Both the position numbers and the translations under genes were made by a program. This document shows, piece after piece, positions 9,284 through 18,961 of a stretch of 64,000 nt of DNA. The DNA lies in assembly GCA_044226485.1 (NCBI GenBank), contig JBGAGY010000001.1, positions 1 to 64,000 of the forward strand, given 5' to 3'. The stretch is from UBA6663 sp044226485 (GTDB lineage Bacteria; Chloroflexota; Anaerolineae; Anaerolineales; UBA6663). Within the stretch, counting starts at the first letter, position 1. Every line of letters begins with the position of its first letter. The notes under the pieces are model-generated. The model did no database searches. It worked only from the letters and a program-made list of their open reading frames with translations, and was not told the DNA's origin.

Positions 9284-9939
9284 AAATCATCGTCATGGGC
9301 TGCGGCCGCGTGGGTGAGCAGTTCAGTCGCCTGATGGACTCGAAGGGCCACGAGGTCACCGTGATCGACTATGACGAAGCTGCGCTTGAGCGCCTCGGCC
9401 AGTCGTTCAGGGGCCAGCGCCTGCTCGGGCTCGGATTCGATCGACGGCTGCTGGCGCAGGCCGGTATCCTGCAGGCGGACGCGTTCGCGGCGACCAGCGC
9501 CTCCGACAATGCCAACGTCGTCGCCGCGCGAGTGGCGCGCAACATCTTTCACGTCCCCAAGGTCGTCGCCCGGCTTTACGATCCGCGCCGGGCCGAGATC
9601 TATCGCCGGCTCGGCCTTGTGACGATTTCGTCGACGACCTGGGGCGCCGAGGCCATCTACGAGGTCCTGATGCACGGTGAACTCGACCCGGACCGAACGT
9701 TCGGGCACGGCGAGGTCACGCTGCAGGCCATCGAAGTTCCCACCCACTGGGTCGGACGAAGCGTGCGCGAGATCTCGGCGCCGGGCGAGATCGCGGTGTC
9801 GGTGCTGACCCGCGCGGGGCAGGCCATGATCCCGGGCGCCGGCACCGTGCTTCGCGCGGGGGATGTCATCCACATCGTTGTGGCGGCCACGGCGTTGCAG
9901 CGCCTCGAGGAATGGCTCGGGTTGAGCGGAGGGATCTAA
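9280..9939 (+). CDS. TrkA/KtrA-type RCK regulatory protein (first copy)
   Basis: 219 residues. An N-terminal TrkA-N Rossmann domain (GCGRVGEQF at residues 7-15, then VTVIDYD with the acidic ribose-binding residue) is followed by a TrkA-C/RCK-C domain from about residue 140 to the end. Proteins of this family sit on the cytoplasmic face of potassium channels or transporters and gate them on binding NAD(H), ATP/ADP or c-di-AMP. It overlaps the ATPase stop by 4 bases and the next RCK gene starts 2 bases after its stop. No TrkH, TrkG or KtrB membrane partner lies in the window, so the gated transporter may be elsewhere or may be one of the KimA-like permeases. Confidence 0.9.
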   Translation: MKIIVMGCGRVGEQFSRLMDSKGHEVTVIDYDEAALERLGQSFRGQRLLGLGFDRRLLAQAGILQADAFAATSASDNANVVAARVARNIFHVPKVVARLYDPRRAEIYRRLGLVTISSTTWGAEAIYEVLMHGELDPDRTFGHGEVTLQAIEVPTHWVGRSVREISAPGEIAVSVLTRAGQAMIPGAGTVLRAGDVIHIVVAATALQRLEEWLGLSGGI

Positions 9940-9941
9940 GG

Positions 9942-10604
9942 ATGTTCTATGCCATCATCGTCGGCGGCGGGAAGGTCGGGTCGAACCTGGCCCTGCATCT
10001 TCTGAATGAAGGGCACGAGGTCACGGTCATCGATCATCGACCGGATCTCATCGCGGTGCTCAAATCCGAATTGCCGGAGAGCGCAGTCTTCGCGGGCGAA
10101 GGCAGTTCGCCGGTCGTCCTTGAGGCGGCGGGCATCCGACGCGCCAAAGTGCTGGCCGCCGTGACTCAAGAGGACGATGCCAACCTCGTCGTCGCGACGC
10201 TCGGGCGGTTCGAGTTCGCCGTTCCGCGGATCATCGCGCGCGTCAACGATCCACGCAACGCCTGGATGTTCACGCCCGAGATGGGCGTCGATGTGGCCGT
10301 CAACCAGGCTGACATCCTGGCCCGGATGATTGTGGAGGAGATGTCGTTGGGCGACATGTTGACGCTGCTGAAGCTGCGCCGCGGCGAGTTCTCGCTTGTC
10401 GAAGAGAAGCTCAGACCGACCAGCCCGGCGCTCGGGATCCCGTTGCGCCACATGGCCCTGCCCGCGCGCTGCGTGATCGCGGCTGTCATCCGCGACGGGC
10501 GCGTGTTGGTGCCGCGCGGCGACCTGACGTTCGAGGCCGATGACGAGGTTCTGGCGATCGTCACGGGTCGGGCGCGTGACGAGCTTCACGCCTTCCTGGC
10601 CTGA
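9942..10604 (+). CDS. TrkA/KtrA-type RCK regulatory protein (second copy)
   Basis: 220 residues, a second TrkA-N plus TrkA-C protein: GGGKVGSN near residues 8-15, VTVIDHRPD near 28-36, then an RCK-C domain ending EVLAIVTG. The ATG at 9942 is chosen because GGAGG lies 10-14 bases upstream, within the end of the previous gene. The two RCK proteins differ in sequence, so they may form a hetero-oligomeric ring or serve different transporters. The gene ends 3 bases from the stop of the convergent kdpE, with no room for a separate terminator. Confidence 0.9.
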   Translation: MFYAIIVGGGKVGSNLALHLLNEGHEVTVIDHRPDLIAVLKSELPESAVFAGEGSSPVVLEAAGIRRAKVLAAVTQEDDANLVVATLGRFEFAVPRIIARVNDPRNAWMFTPEMGVDVAVNQADILARMIVEEMSLGDMLTLLKLRRGEFSLVEEKLRPTSPALGIPLRHMALPARCVIAAVIRDGRVLVPRGDLTFEADDEVLAIVTGRARDELHAFLA

Positions 10605-10607
10605 CGC

Positions 10608-11300
10608 TCACCCCGGATCGGTGACCAGACGGTAGCCCACGCCGGGCTCGGTGCGGATCAGGACGGGGTTGGCCGGATCCACCTCGACCTTCTTGCGCAG
10701 GTTGGCGATGTAAACGCGCAGGTAATGCAGATCGTTGACGTAGCCGGGCCCCCAGACCTCACGCAGGAGTTGTGTCTGCGTGAGCACTTTTCCGGCGTGC
10801 CTGACAAACACGGCGAACAACGTGAATTCGGTTTGCGACAACAGGATCTCGCTGTTGGCACGCCAGACACGACGCGCGTCGAGGTCGATCCGCAGCGTGC
10901 CGATCTCGACGACCGGGGTGTCGGGTGTGGCGCGTTGGTGCCGAAGGGCCGCGCGCAGCCGGGCGAGGAATTCCCGGATGCTAAAGGGCTTCGTCAGGTA
11001 ATCATCGGCGCCGGCGTCGAACAGCGCGATCTTGTCATCCTCCGAGTCGCGCACCGACAGCACGATGACCGGCACCTGCGACCACTCGCGAAGACGCTCG
11101 AGCACTTCAAGGCCCTCGAGGTCCGGCAAGCCCAAATCCAACACGACAACGTCCGGGTGGACGCGGGCCATTTCGGCAAGGCCATCCATGCCGCAGCGCG
11201 CTTCGTGAAAGCGATAGCCGTTGGCTGCCAGGCTGTACTTCAGAAACCGACGAATGGGGTACTCGTCATCGATGACCAGGACGAGCGGACCTTCAGACAT
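10608..11300 (-). CDS. kdpE: KdpE-like response regulator (kdp operon copy)
   Basis: 230 residues: a receiver domain with the acidic pocket VIDDE and phospho-acceptor in VLDLGLPD, switch lysine in YLTKPF, then an OmpR-type winged helix ending PGVGYRLV. It activates kdp transcription after phosphorylation by KdpD. The ATG at 11300 lies inside the end of kdpD in an 8-base overlap, exactly as in the second kinase/regulator pair at 23683-23690. A longer reading adds an arginine-rich artefact and was rejected. It is the last gene of the kdp operon. Confidence 0.95.
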   Translation of the reverse strand: MSEGPLVLVIDDEYPIRRFLKYSLAANGYRFHEARCGMDGLAEMARVHPDVVVLDLGLPDLEGLEVLERLREWSQVPVIVLSVRDSEDDKIALFDAGADDYLTKPFSIREFLARLRAALRHQRATPDTPVVEIGTLRIDLDARRVWRANSEILLSQTEFTLFAVFVRHAGKVLTQTQLLREVWGPGYVNDLHYLRVYIANLRKKVEVDPANPVLIRTEPGVGYRLVTDPG

Positions 11301-13971
11301 TCCTCGCCTCCTCGGGCGTCGTCGGCGGAGCACTGAGCGGTAGCCGCATGATGAACCGGGCTCCGCCGCGGGCCCGGGTCTCCGCCGTCAACGTGCCGCC
11401 ATGGGCTTCCACGATGCCGCGCGCGATCGACAGGCCGAGCCCGGTCCCGCCGGCCACCGCCCCCTGCACCCTGTAGAACTTCTCGAAGACCCGCTCGAGG
11501 GCTTCGGCCGGCAGGCCGGGGCCGCGATCGGCGACGACGACCGCCAGATGGTCGCCATCGCGAAAGGCTGTGAGGCGCACGCGCGTGCCGGGCGGCGTGT
11601 AGGCTGCCGCGTTGTGCAGCAGGTTGAGCAACGCCTGCTCGATCAAGACGTAATCGAGGCGCACGAGCGGTAGGTCCGGCGCGACGTCGACGATCAACTC
11701 ATGGTCGACGAAAAGCGGCCTGACGCGCTGGGCGATCACGGCGATCAGGTCGGAGACGTCGCACCAGTCTGAACGGATGCGCAGCATGCCCGACTCGAGC
11801 CGGCTCATGTCAAGCAGGTTCTCGACGAGGCGGTTCAGGCGTTCGGCCGCCTGTTGGATCTCGTTGACAAGGGTCTCGCGCGTGGCGACTTGCTCGTCGG
11901 GAACCGTGCGCAGCGTGCTTGTGGCGCCCGTGATCGCAGCGATCGGCGTGCGCAACTCATGCGAGACCGAGTTGAGCAGGGTTTTGTAGAGCCGTTCGGA
12001 TTCGGCCAGCAAGGTCGCGTGCTCGCGCGCCTCGCCAAGTTGCTCATGCTCGATCGCGAGGGCGATCTGACTGAGGACAGCTTCGAGGAAGGAGCCTTGC
12101 TCGACGGGCAGTGTCGGCGCACTGCGAAGCTTCAGCCCGACCACGCCGACATTGCGGCCCGGGACGCGCAACGGCCAATACGTGCCGGCCGCCGTCGGCA
12201 AGGTGTCGGTCGACCGTCCGGCGCTGCGCTGGTGCATGAAAGTCCAGGCGGCAGCGCCCTGCTCTTTGGCGTCGTACGGGTACGTGCTGGCCGGGTGCGC
12301 CCGATCGCTCAGACGGCCCGCGTCCGTCGCGAGCACGATCAACACGTCGGCGTCGAAGTCCCGGCCGAGGTGATCGACGGCGGTGCGCACCACGAGGTCC
12401 GGGCCCTCGAGCCGGGCCAGATCTCGAACCAGTGCGTACTGCGACCGTGTCCGTTCCTCGCGGCGCCGGAGCAATTGTTGTTGCGAGCGCAGCTGAGCGG
12501 TGAGCGAGCCGGCCACCAATGCGATCACGAAGTACAGGCCGAACAGCAATACGTCTTCGAGCTTGGAGATATAGAACGTGAAGCGCGGCGGGATGAACAG
12601 CAGATCCCAGAGCATGGCGCTGAGGCCCGCCGCGATGATCACGGGGCCGCGCCCGAAATACAACGGCAGCACCATCACGACCAAGAGCATCAACAAGGCC
12701 ACAGCCTGATATGAGATGAAGGGCAACAGGGCCAGGTTCAGGAGCGTGGCGAGCGCCACGACACCAAGGACTCCCACGTACTGGCGCCAACCGGTCTGTG
12801 GGCGCGGCAAGGGGTCGCGCCGCAACTGGGCCGATTCTGCGTCGCCGCTGACCACGTAGACATCGATCGGGCCGCTGGCCCTGACCAGGCGGTTGACGAC
12901 CGACCCGCCGCGGAGCCATTCACGCCACGGCGCGCGCTCGGGCTTCCCGATCACGATCTGGGTCGCATTGTACTCACGGCCGGCCTGGAGCAACGCCTCG
13001 ACGACGTCGTTGCCGGGCACCGTGACGACCTCGCCGCCGAGCTGTCTGGCCAGCTCCATCGTCCGCGCCAGGCGAGCCTGATCGTCAGGCGTGAGCGCGG
13101 TCGCCGTCTCGACGTAGACCGCCATCCAGGCCGCCTCGAGGTTGTACGCCATGCGCCGCGTCCAACGCACAAGGCGCTCAGACAGCGGGCTCGGGCTGAT
13201 CGCGACGATCAGGCGCTCGCCGCTCTTCCACGGCCCGGCGATGCGCTTGATCTGCATGTAGTCGCGCAATTGCTGGTCGACGCGTTCGGCCGTCAGGCGC
13301 AGGGCCATCTCGCGCAGGGCCGTCAGGTTTCCGACGCGGAAGAAACTGTCGGCCGCGACCGACGCGCGTTCCGGGAGGTAGACCTTGCCCTCGGCCAGGC
13401 GTTTGCGCAGCTCCTCGGGCGTGAGGTCGATCAGTTCGATCGAGTGGGCGATGTCGAGGACCGAATCGGGCACCGTCTCGTGCACGGTGATGCCCGTGAT
13501 CTGCCGGACGGTGTCGGCGCGCGACTCGAGATGCTGGACGTTGAGGGTCGTGTAGACATCGATGCCAGCGTCGAGCATATCGATGACGTCGTGAAAGCGC
13601 TTCGGGTGCAGCGAACCCGGGACGTTCGTGTGAGCCAGTTCGTCGACCAGGGCCAGCTGCGGTTTGCGCGCCAGGACGGCCTCGAGATCCATCTCCTCGA
13701 GCATCGTCTCGCGATAGGCCATGAACTTGCGCGGGACGATCGGCAGGTCGTCCAGCAACTCGGCGGTCTCGGCCCGGCCATGCGTTTCCACATAGGCGAC
13801 GACAACATCGACGCCCTCGCGCAAGCGCTCATGGGCGTCCTGAAGCATCGCGTAGGTCTTGCCGACGCCGGCCGCCATGCCGAAGAAGACCTTGAGACGG
13901 CCGCGGCCCGTCTGGGCCTCGGCCTTCTTCACGGCGGCGAGCAGGGCGTCAGGGTTCGGTCGGTTATCCAT
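11293..13971 (-). CDS. kdpD: KdpD sensor histidine kinase (kdp operon copy)
   Basis: 892 residues with full KdpD architecture. An N-terminal KdpD domain has a Walker A motif (GMAAGVGKT near residue 30). A universal-stress-like domain follows at about 235-370, then a DUF4118 membrane region (four helices near 395-490), a GAF-like segment, and HisKA (SHELRTPIAA) with HATPase_c (NLLHNAA, DRGPGLP, GTGLGLSI). KdpD senses low K+ or turgor at the membrane. The ATG at 13971 has GGGGGG 5 bases before it. An in-frame GTG at 14007 overlapping the kdpC stop is an alternative. Confidence 0.95.
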   Translation of the reverse strand: MDNRPNPDALLAAVKKAEAQTGRGRLKVFFGMAAGVGKTYAMLQDAHERLREGVDVVVAYVETHGRAETAELLDDLPIVPRKFMAYRETMLEEMDLEAVLARKPQLALVDELAHTNVPGSLHPKRFHDVIDMLDAGIDVYTTLNVQHLESRADTVRQITGITVHETVPDSVLDIAHSIELIDLTPEELRKRLAEGKVYLPERASVAADSFFRVGNLTALREMALRLTAERVDQQLRDYMQIKRIAGPWKSGERLIVAISPSPLSERLVRWTRRMAYNLEAAWMAVYVETATALTPDDQARLARTMELARQLGGEVVTVPGNDVVEALLQAGREYNATQIVIGKPERAPWREWLRGGSVVNRLVRASGPIDVYVVSGDAESAQLRRDPLPRPQTGWRQYVGVLGVVALATLLNLALLPFISYQAVALLMLLVVMVLPLYFGRGPVIIAAGLSAMLWDLLFIPPRFTFYISKLEDVLLFGLYFVIALVAGSLTAQLRSQQQLLRRREERTRSQYALVRDLARLEGPDLVVRTAVDHLGRDFDADVLIVLATDAGRLSDRAHPASTYPYDAKEQGAAAWTFMHQRSAGRSTDTLPTAAGTYWPLRVPGRNVGVVGLKLRSAPTLPVEQGSFLEAVLSQIALAIEHEQLGEAREHATLLAESERLYKTLLNSVSHELRTPIAAITGATSTLRTVPDEQVATRETLVNEIQQAAERLNRLVENLLDMSRLESGMLRIRSDWCDVSDLIAVIAQRVRPLFVDHELIVDVAPDLPLVRLDYVLIEQALLNLLHNAAAYTPPGTRVRLTAFRDGDHLAVVVADRGPGLPAEALERVFEKFYRVQGAVAGGTGLGLSIARGIVEAHGGTLTAETRARGGARFIMRLPLSAPPTTPEEARNV

Positions 13972-14003
13972 CGTGACCCCCCGAGCAGCGCTGGACGAGC
14001 CGG

Positions 14004-14633
14004 TCACTGCAGCGGGTGCGCGGCGTCGAGGGCAAGATTGAGTTCGAGGACGTTGACTCGCGGCTCGCCCAGGATCCCGAGGGCCCGGCCATCCGTGTGT
14101 TGATCGATCAGGGCTTCGACCTCAGCCACATCGAGCCCGCGCACCGCGGCGACTCGCGGCGCCTGATAGTAAGCGGCGGCCGGGCTGATATGCGGATCGA
14201 GGCCGCTGGCCGACGCCGTGACGAGATCGACCGGGATCGTGTCGGTGACCGTCACGCCGGCGGCGGCGTTCGCATCTTTTAGCGCCTTGATGCGCGCTTC
14301 CACGCTGCCGTCCGGGCCGATCAGGGCCGGGTTGAGCGGCCCGTTGTTCGAGCCCGACGACGCCGCGGCGTTGTACGGGACAGGGCTCGTGGCCGAGAGC
14401 CTGCCCCAGAAGTAACCGGGGTCGCTGAAGGCCTGGCCGATCAACTCCGACCCGACGACGTTGCCGGCCGCGTCAGTGATCAGGCTTCCGTTGGCCTGAT
14501 GCGGGAAGAACACCTGAGCCAGGCCCGTGATCACGGCCGGGTAGGCCATGCCCGTTACGATTGTGAAGAAGAGCAGCGACACGATCGACGGCATCCACAC
14601 CTGACGCCAGTCGATCTGACTGGTTTTGTTCAT
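14004..14633 (-). CDS. kdpC: K+-transporting ATPase subunit KdpC
   Basis: 209 residues with one N-terminal membrane helix (SIVSLLFFTIVTGMAYPAVITG, about 16-37), then the periplasm-facing KdpC domain with GSELIGQ, YFWGRLSA and SGLDPHISPAAA. KdpC stabilises the KdpFABC complex and raises its affinity for ATP and K+. Its stop lies just before the likely kdpD start. The size and order after kdpB are normal. Confidence 0.97.
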   Translation of the reverse strand: MNKTSQIDWRQVWMPSIVSLLFFTIVTGMAYPAVITGLAQVFFPHQANGSLITDAAGNVVGSELIGQAFSDPGYFWGRLSATSPVPYNAAASSGSNNGPLNPALIGPDGSVEARIKALKDANAAAGVTVTDTIPVDLVTASASGLDPHISPAAAYYQAPRVAAVRGLDVAEVEALIDQHTDGRALGILGEPRVNVLELNLALDAAHPLQ

Positions 14634-14657
14634 GTTCGAACCATCCTCTCTACGCGC

Positions 14658-16796
14658 TCACGCCACACCCAAAGCCACGAGCGCCAGGTCGATCAACTTG
14701 ATGCCGATGAACGGCGCGATCAGGCCGCCCAGGCCGTAGATCAGCAGATTGCGGCCGAGCAACTCCGACGCCCCGACAGGCTTGTACGGCACGCCGCGCA
14801 GCGCCAGCGGGATCAGCAGAACGATGATGATCGCGTTGAAGATCACGGCCGACAGAATTGCGCTGCTCGGTGTCGCCAGGCCCATGACGTTCAGGGCATT
14901 GAGTTGGGGATACGTCGTGGCGAACGCCGCCGGGATGATGGCGAAGTACTTCGAGACGTCGTTGGCGATGCTGAACGTCGTCAACGAGCCGCGGGTCATC
15001 AGCAGCTGTTTCCCGATCTCGACGATCTCCAACAGCTTCGTCGGGTTCGAGTCGAGGTCGACCATGTTGCCGGCTTCCTTGGCAGCCTGCGTGCCAGTGT
15101 TCATCGCGACGGCGACGTCGGCCTGCGCCAGCGCGGGGGCATCGTTGGTGCCATCGCCGGTCATGGCGATCAGGCGCCCGCCCTCCTGGTGCTCGCGGAT
15201 CAGCTTGAGCTTGGCCTCGGGTGTCGCCTGGGCCAGGTAGTCGTCGACGCCGGCCTCGGCCGCGATCGCGGCCGCCGTGAGCGGGTTGTCGCCCGTGATC
15301 ATCACGGTCTTGATCCCCATCCGCCGCAGTTCGTTGAAGCGTTCCTTGATGCCGCCCTTGACGATGTCCTTGAGCTGGATCACGCCGAGCACTCTTGTGT
15401 TCTCGGCCACCACGAGCGGCGTCCCGCCCTTGCGCGCGACGTCTTCGACCACGATCTGCACCGACTGCGGGAAGAACCCGCCCTGATCCTCGACATAGCA
15501 GCGCACCGCCTCGGCAGCGCCCTTGCGTATCCGGCGGCCGTTCAGGTCGACGCCGCTCATGCGGGTCTGGGCCGTGAACGGCACGAACGTCGCGCCGAGT
15601 TCGTGTATGGCGCGCTCGCGCAGGCCGAACTGCTCCTTGGCCAGCACGACGATGCTGCGTCCCTCGGGTGTCTCGTCGGCCAGCGACGAGATCTGCGCGG
15701 CGTCGGCCAGCTGCTCGACCGTCACGCCCTGGGCCGGCAAGAAGGCCGTGGCCTGGCGGTTGCCGAGCGTGATCGTGCCGGTCTTGTCGAGCAGCAATAC
15801 GTCGACGTCGCCGGCGGCTTCGACCGCGCGGCCCGAGATCGCGATCACGTTGGCCTGGATCATGCGGTCCATGCCAGCGATGCCGATGGCCGAGAGCAGC
15901 CCGCCGATCGTTGTCGGGATCAAACAGACCAGCAGCGCGACGAGCACCGTCACGGTCACGGGCGCGCCGCCGCCGATGCCGTTGACGGCGTAGATCGAGT
16001 ACGGCAACAGCGTGGCGGTGGCCAGCAGGAAGATGATGGTGAAGACCGCGAGCAGGATGCTCAGGGCGATCTCGTTAGGCGTCCGCTGACGGCGGGCGCC
16101 CTCGACCATCGAGATCATGCGGTCGAGGAAGGCTTCGCCGGGGTTGGCCGTGACCCGCACGATCAGCCAGTCTGACAGGACGCGCGTGCCGCCGGTGACC
16201 GCGCTCCGATCGCCGCCGCTCTCACGGATCACGGGCGCGCTTTCACCCGTGATGGCGCTCTCGTCGACCGAGGCCACGCCCTCGATGGCCTCTCCATCTC
16301 CCGGGATCGTGTCGCCGGCTTCGACAAGCACGATGTCGTCGCGGCGCAGCGCCGATGCCGGCACCCGGGTTTCCTTGGAGGAACGGCCGGGGCCGCTCAG
16401 TTTGCGGGCCGTCACGTCCTGGCGCGAACGCCGCAGCGTGTCGGCCTGGGCCTTGCCACGGCCTTCGGCCATCGCTTCGGCGAAATTGGCGAACAGCACT
16501 GTGAACCAGAGCCAGACGGCGATGGCGAGGATGAAGCCCGCGCTCTGGCGTGCGGCGGCGGCCGCGGCATCCGCTGAAGCGCCGCCTTGGAGCGCCATCC
16601 AGGCCGTCTCGCCGACGCCGAACAGCGCCCCGATCCCCAGCACGGTGGTCAACACCGACCCGATCGCGACGATGAACATCACAGGGTTCCTGACCTGAAC
16701 GCGCGGGTCGAGCTTGCGAAATGAATCGACGATCGCGCGCCTCACGATGGGGCCGTGGAAGAGCGGCGTCGGCTTGGAAGAAGAAGTGTTCAACAT
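14658..16796 (-). CDS. kdpB: K+-transporting ATPase subunit KdpB
   Basis: 712 residues, a P1A-type ATPase that energises K+ uptake through KdpA. It shows TGES, the phosphorylation motif DKTGTIT with D337, KGAAEAV, and TGDGTNDAPAL. Unlike the ATPase at 6479-9283, the canonical threonine in DKTGT is present. The ATG at 16796 is preferred, with AAGG upstream; the longer reading to 16835 adds residues not expected in KdpB. An unusual extra gene separates it from kdpA. Confidence 0.97.
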   Translation of the reverse strand: MLNTSSSKPTPLFHGPIVRRAIVDSFRKLDPRVQVRNPVMFIVAIGSVLTTVLGIGALFGVGETAWMALQGGASADAAAAAARQSAGFILAIAVWLWFTVLFANFAEAMAEGRGKAQADTLRRSRQDVTARKLSGPGRSSKETRVPASALRRDDIVLVEAGDTIPGDGEAIEGVASVDESAITGESAPVIRESGGDRSAVTGGTRVLSDWLIVRVTANPGEAFLDRMISMVEGARRQRTPNEIALSILLAVFTIIFLLATATLLPYSIYAVNGIGGGAPVTVTVLVALLVCLIPTTIGGLLSAIGIAGMDRMIQANVIAISGRAVEAAGDVDVLLLDKTGTITLGNRQATAFLPAQGVTVEQLADAAQISSLADETPEGRSIVVLAKEQFGLRERAIHELGATFVPFTAQTRMSGVDLNGRRIRKGAAEAVRCYVEDQGGFFPQSVQIVVEDVARKGGTPLVVAENTRVLGVIQLKDIVKGGIKERFNELRRMGIKTVMITGDNPLTAAAIAAEAGVDDYLAQATPEAKLKLIREHQEGGRLIAMTGDGTNDAPALAQADVAVAMNTGTQAAKEAGNMVDLDSNPTKLLEIVEIGKQLLMTRGSLTTFSIANDVSKYFAIIPAAFATTYPQLNALNVMGLATPSSAILSAVIFNAIIIVLLIPLALRGVPYKPVGASELLGRNLLIYGLGGLIAPFIGIKLIDLALVALGVA

Positions 16797-16838
16797 GATG
16801 AGACCTTGTTCGAGGCTTGAGACGCCCTGCCTCAAGCC

Positions 16839-17189
16839 CTAGAGATCACGACACGCGGCCTGGTTTTCGCACCACATGATCGCGCCGTACTCGAGGACGA
16901 CCGACAGGGCCAGCAACGGCGTGCGACCGGCCTCTGACACGTTTGCCACGATCCAGAGTTGAGCGACCAGGCACACCAGCACCACGAGCCACGATGACCA
17001 GACCCAGCCGCGCCGTCTGGTTGCCGCTTGGCCGCTCTTCGGGGTGTAGATCTCGATCCGTGTAGCCATCCGCTGCCTCTCGTTGAACTCGGGGACCGTT
17101 CCCCGGCCATTCCATTCTTCGCCACGCGCCGGGCCGTCTTCACAGATCGCCTCGGTCGGCGGCGCTTCATCCGCCACGTGAGTGCTCAT
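16839..17189 (-). CDS. Small two-helix membrane protein inserted between kdpA and kdpB
   Basis: 116 residues, overlapping the kdpA stop by 4 bases (ATGA). The first 60 residues are polar and charged; two hydrophobic segments follow at about 62-85 (WSSWLVVLVCLVAQLWIV) and 89-105. I do not recognise a family. In standard kdp operons kdpB follows kdpA directly, so this gene is an addition. Translational coupling to kdpA suggests it works with the Kdp complex. An internal ATG at 17069 with GAGAGG upstream would give a 76-residue protein holding both helices and is a credible alternative start. Confidence 0.7.
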   Translation of the reverse strand: MSTHVADEAPPTEAICEDGPARGEEWNGRGTVPEFNERQRMATRIEIYTPKSGQAATRRRGWVWSSWLVVLVCLVAQLWIVANVSEAGRTPLLALSVVLEYGAIMWCENQAACRDL

Positions 17190-18961
17190 GGCCCGACGAC
17201 GGTCTGGGCGACCATCAGGTGCTCGACGATCGGGCCGAGCGCGAGCGCGGGGAAGAACGTCAAAGCGCCGACGATGATGACCACACCGATCAGCATCACG
17301 ACGAACAGCGGCCGGTGGGTCGGCAACGTGCCGGCGCCGGCGGGCAGGATCTTCTTGTTGGCCAGCGACCCGGCGATCGCCAGAGTCGGGATCACGAGCC
17401 AGTAACGCGCCAGGAACATGCAGATGCCGAGCAGCGTGTTGTAGAACGGCGTGTTCGCGCCGAGTCCAGCGAAGGCGCTGCCGTTGTTGTTCGACGCCGA
17501 GGAGACCGCGTAAAGCACTTCGCTGAAGCCGTGCACGGCCGGGTCAGTGTTCCAGATCGTGGCCAGGCCGCCATCGCTGACGACCGCGATCGCGGTGCCG
17601 ATCGTGACAAGCGCGCACGGGATCAAGATAACGAGCGACGCCATCTTCATCTCATAGGCCTCGATCTTCTTGCCCAGATACTCGGGAGTGCGCCCGACCA
17701 TGAGGCCGGAGATGAAGACGGCGATGATGGCGAAGACCAGCATGCCGTACAGGCCCGAACCGACGCCGCCATAGATCACCTCGCCAAGCTGCATGAACCA
17801 CATCGGCACCAGGCCGCCGAGCGGCGTGAACGAGTCGTGCATGGCGTTCACCGAGCCGTTCGACGCCGCTGTCGTCGCGGCAGCCCACAAAGTTGAGGCC
17901 GGGATGCCGAAGCGCGTCTCCTTGCCCTCCATGTTGCCGCCCGGCTGCAGGTCGCTCGCGCGGGCGTCGACGCCCAGCGCGTTGAGCGCCGGGTTGCCGG
18001 CGGCCTCGGCCGCGTACACCACTCCGAGCAGCACGACGAAGATCGCCGTCATCGCGGCGAGGATGGCCCAACCCTGGCGCGTGTCGCCGACCATCTTGCC
18101 GAAGGTGTAGCAGAGCGCCGCCGGGATGAGCAGGATCGACAGCATCTCGACGAAGTTCGACAGGGGTGTGCCGTTCTCGAACGGATGCGCCGAGTTGACG
18201 TTGAAGAAACCGCCGCCGTTGGTGCCGAGCTGCTTGATCGCCACCTGCGACGCCGCCGGCCCAACCGCCAGCACCTGCTCCGTGACGGCCGTGCCGTTCG
18301 CATCGGTGAGCGCGTGGGTGTCAACGACCCGCGCCGTGACGTACGTGTCGAGCGTCTGCACGACGCCTTGAGATACCAGGAACAGCGCGAGGACGATCGA
18401 CAACGGCAACAGGATGTAAAGCACCGAACGCGTCAGGTCGACCCAGAAGTTGCCGACCGTCTGCGCCGTGCGGCGCGCGAAGCCGCGGATGAGCGCAACG
18501 AGCACGGCCATGCCGGCTGCCGCCGAGACGAAGTTCTGGACGGTCAGGCCCAGCATCTGCGTCAGATACGTCATCGTGGTTTCGCCGCCATAGCCCTGCC
18601 AGTTGGTGTTCGTGGCGAAGCTCACGGCCGTGTTGAAGGCCGAGTCAGGCGTCAGCGTGGTCGTCAGATATTGGGAGCCCTGGTTCAATGGCAGAAAGGC
18701 CTGCAACCGCTGCAAGGCGTAGACGACGAAAAGGCCAAGGATGTTGAAGACCATGAAGGCGAACGCATAGGTCTTCCAGTTCATCTCGGTGTCGATCGTG
18801 GTGCCGAACAGCCGATACAGGGCGCGTTCGGCCGGCCCGCATATGCGGTTGAGAAACGATCGGCCTTCATACACGTCGGCCATGTAGCCGCCCAACGGCT
18901 TGGCCAACAGCAACAGCACGGCCATGTAGGCAACCAGCGAGGCGATCCCGACGGCTGTCAT
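17186..18961 (-). CDS. kdpA: K+-transporting ATPase subunit KdpA
   Basis: 591 residues, the channel-like subunit that selects and conducts K+ in the KdpFABC complex. It has about ten membrane helices and the degenerate selectivity-filter repeats, including TNTNWQGYGGE, LGTNGGGFFNVNSAHPFENG and SSASNNNGSAFAG. The start codon overlaps the kdpF stop (ATGA) and the stop overlaps the start of the small inserted gene. Length is close to other KdpA proteins. Confidence 0.97.
   Translation of the reverse strand: MTAVGIASLVAYMAVLLLLAKPLGGYMADVYEGRSFLNRICGPAERALYRLFGTTIDTEMNWKTYAFAFMVFNILGLFVVYALQRLQAFLPLNQGSQYLTTTLTPDSAFNTAVSFATNTNWQGYGGETTMTYLTQMLGLTVQNFVSAAAGMAVLVALIRGFARRTAQTVGNFWVDLTRSVLYILLPLSIVLALFLVSQGVVQTLDTYVTARVVDTHALTDANGTAVTEQVLAVGPAASQVAIKQLGTNGGGFFNVNSAHPFENGTPLSNFVEMLSILLIPAALCYTFGKMVGDTRQGWAILAAMTAIFVVLLGVVYAAEAAGNPALNALGVDARASDLQPGGNMEGKETRFGIPASTLWAAATTAASNGSVNAMHDSFTPLGGLVPMWFMQLGEVIYGGVGSGLYGMLVFAIIAVFISGLMVGRTPEYLGKKIEAYEMKMASLVILIPCALVTIGTAIAVVSDGGLATIWNTDPAVHGFSEVLYAVSSASNNNGSAFAGLGANTPFYNTLLGICMFLARYWLVIPTLAIAGSLANKKILPAGAGTLPTHRPLFVVMLIGVVIIVGALTFFPALALGPIVEHLMVAQTVVGP

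Noticed and set aside
14499..16175. 558-residue plus-strand frame over kdpC and kdpB
   Set aside because: Low-complexity Arg/Asp/Gln/His composition typical of a shadow frame; kdpB and kdpC on the other strand are certain.
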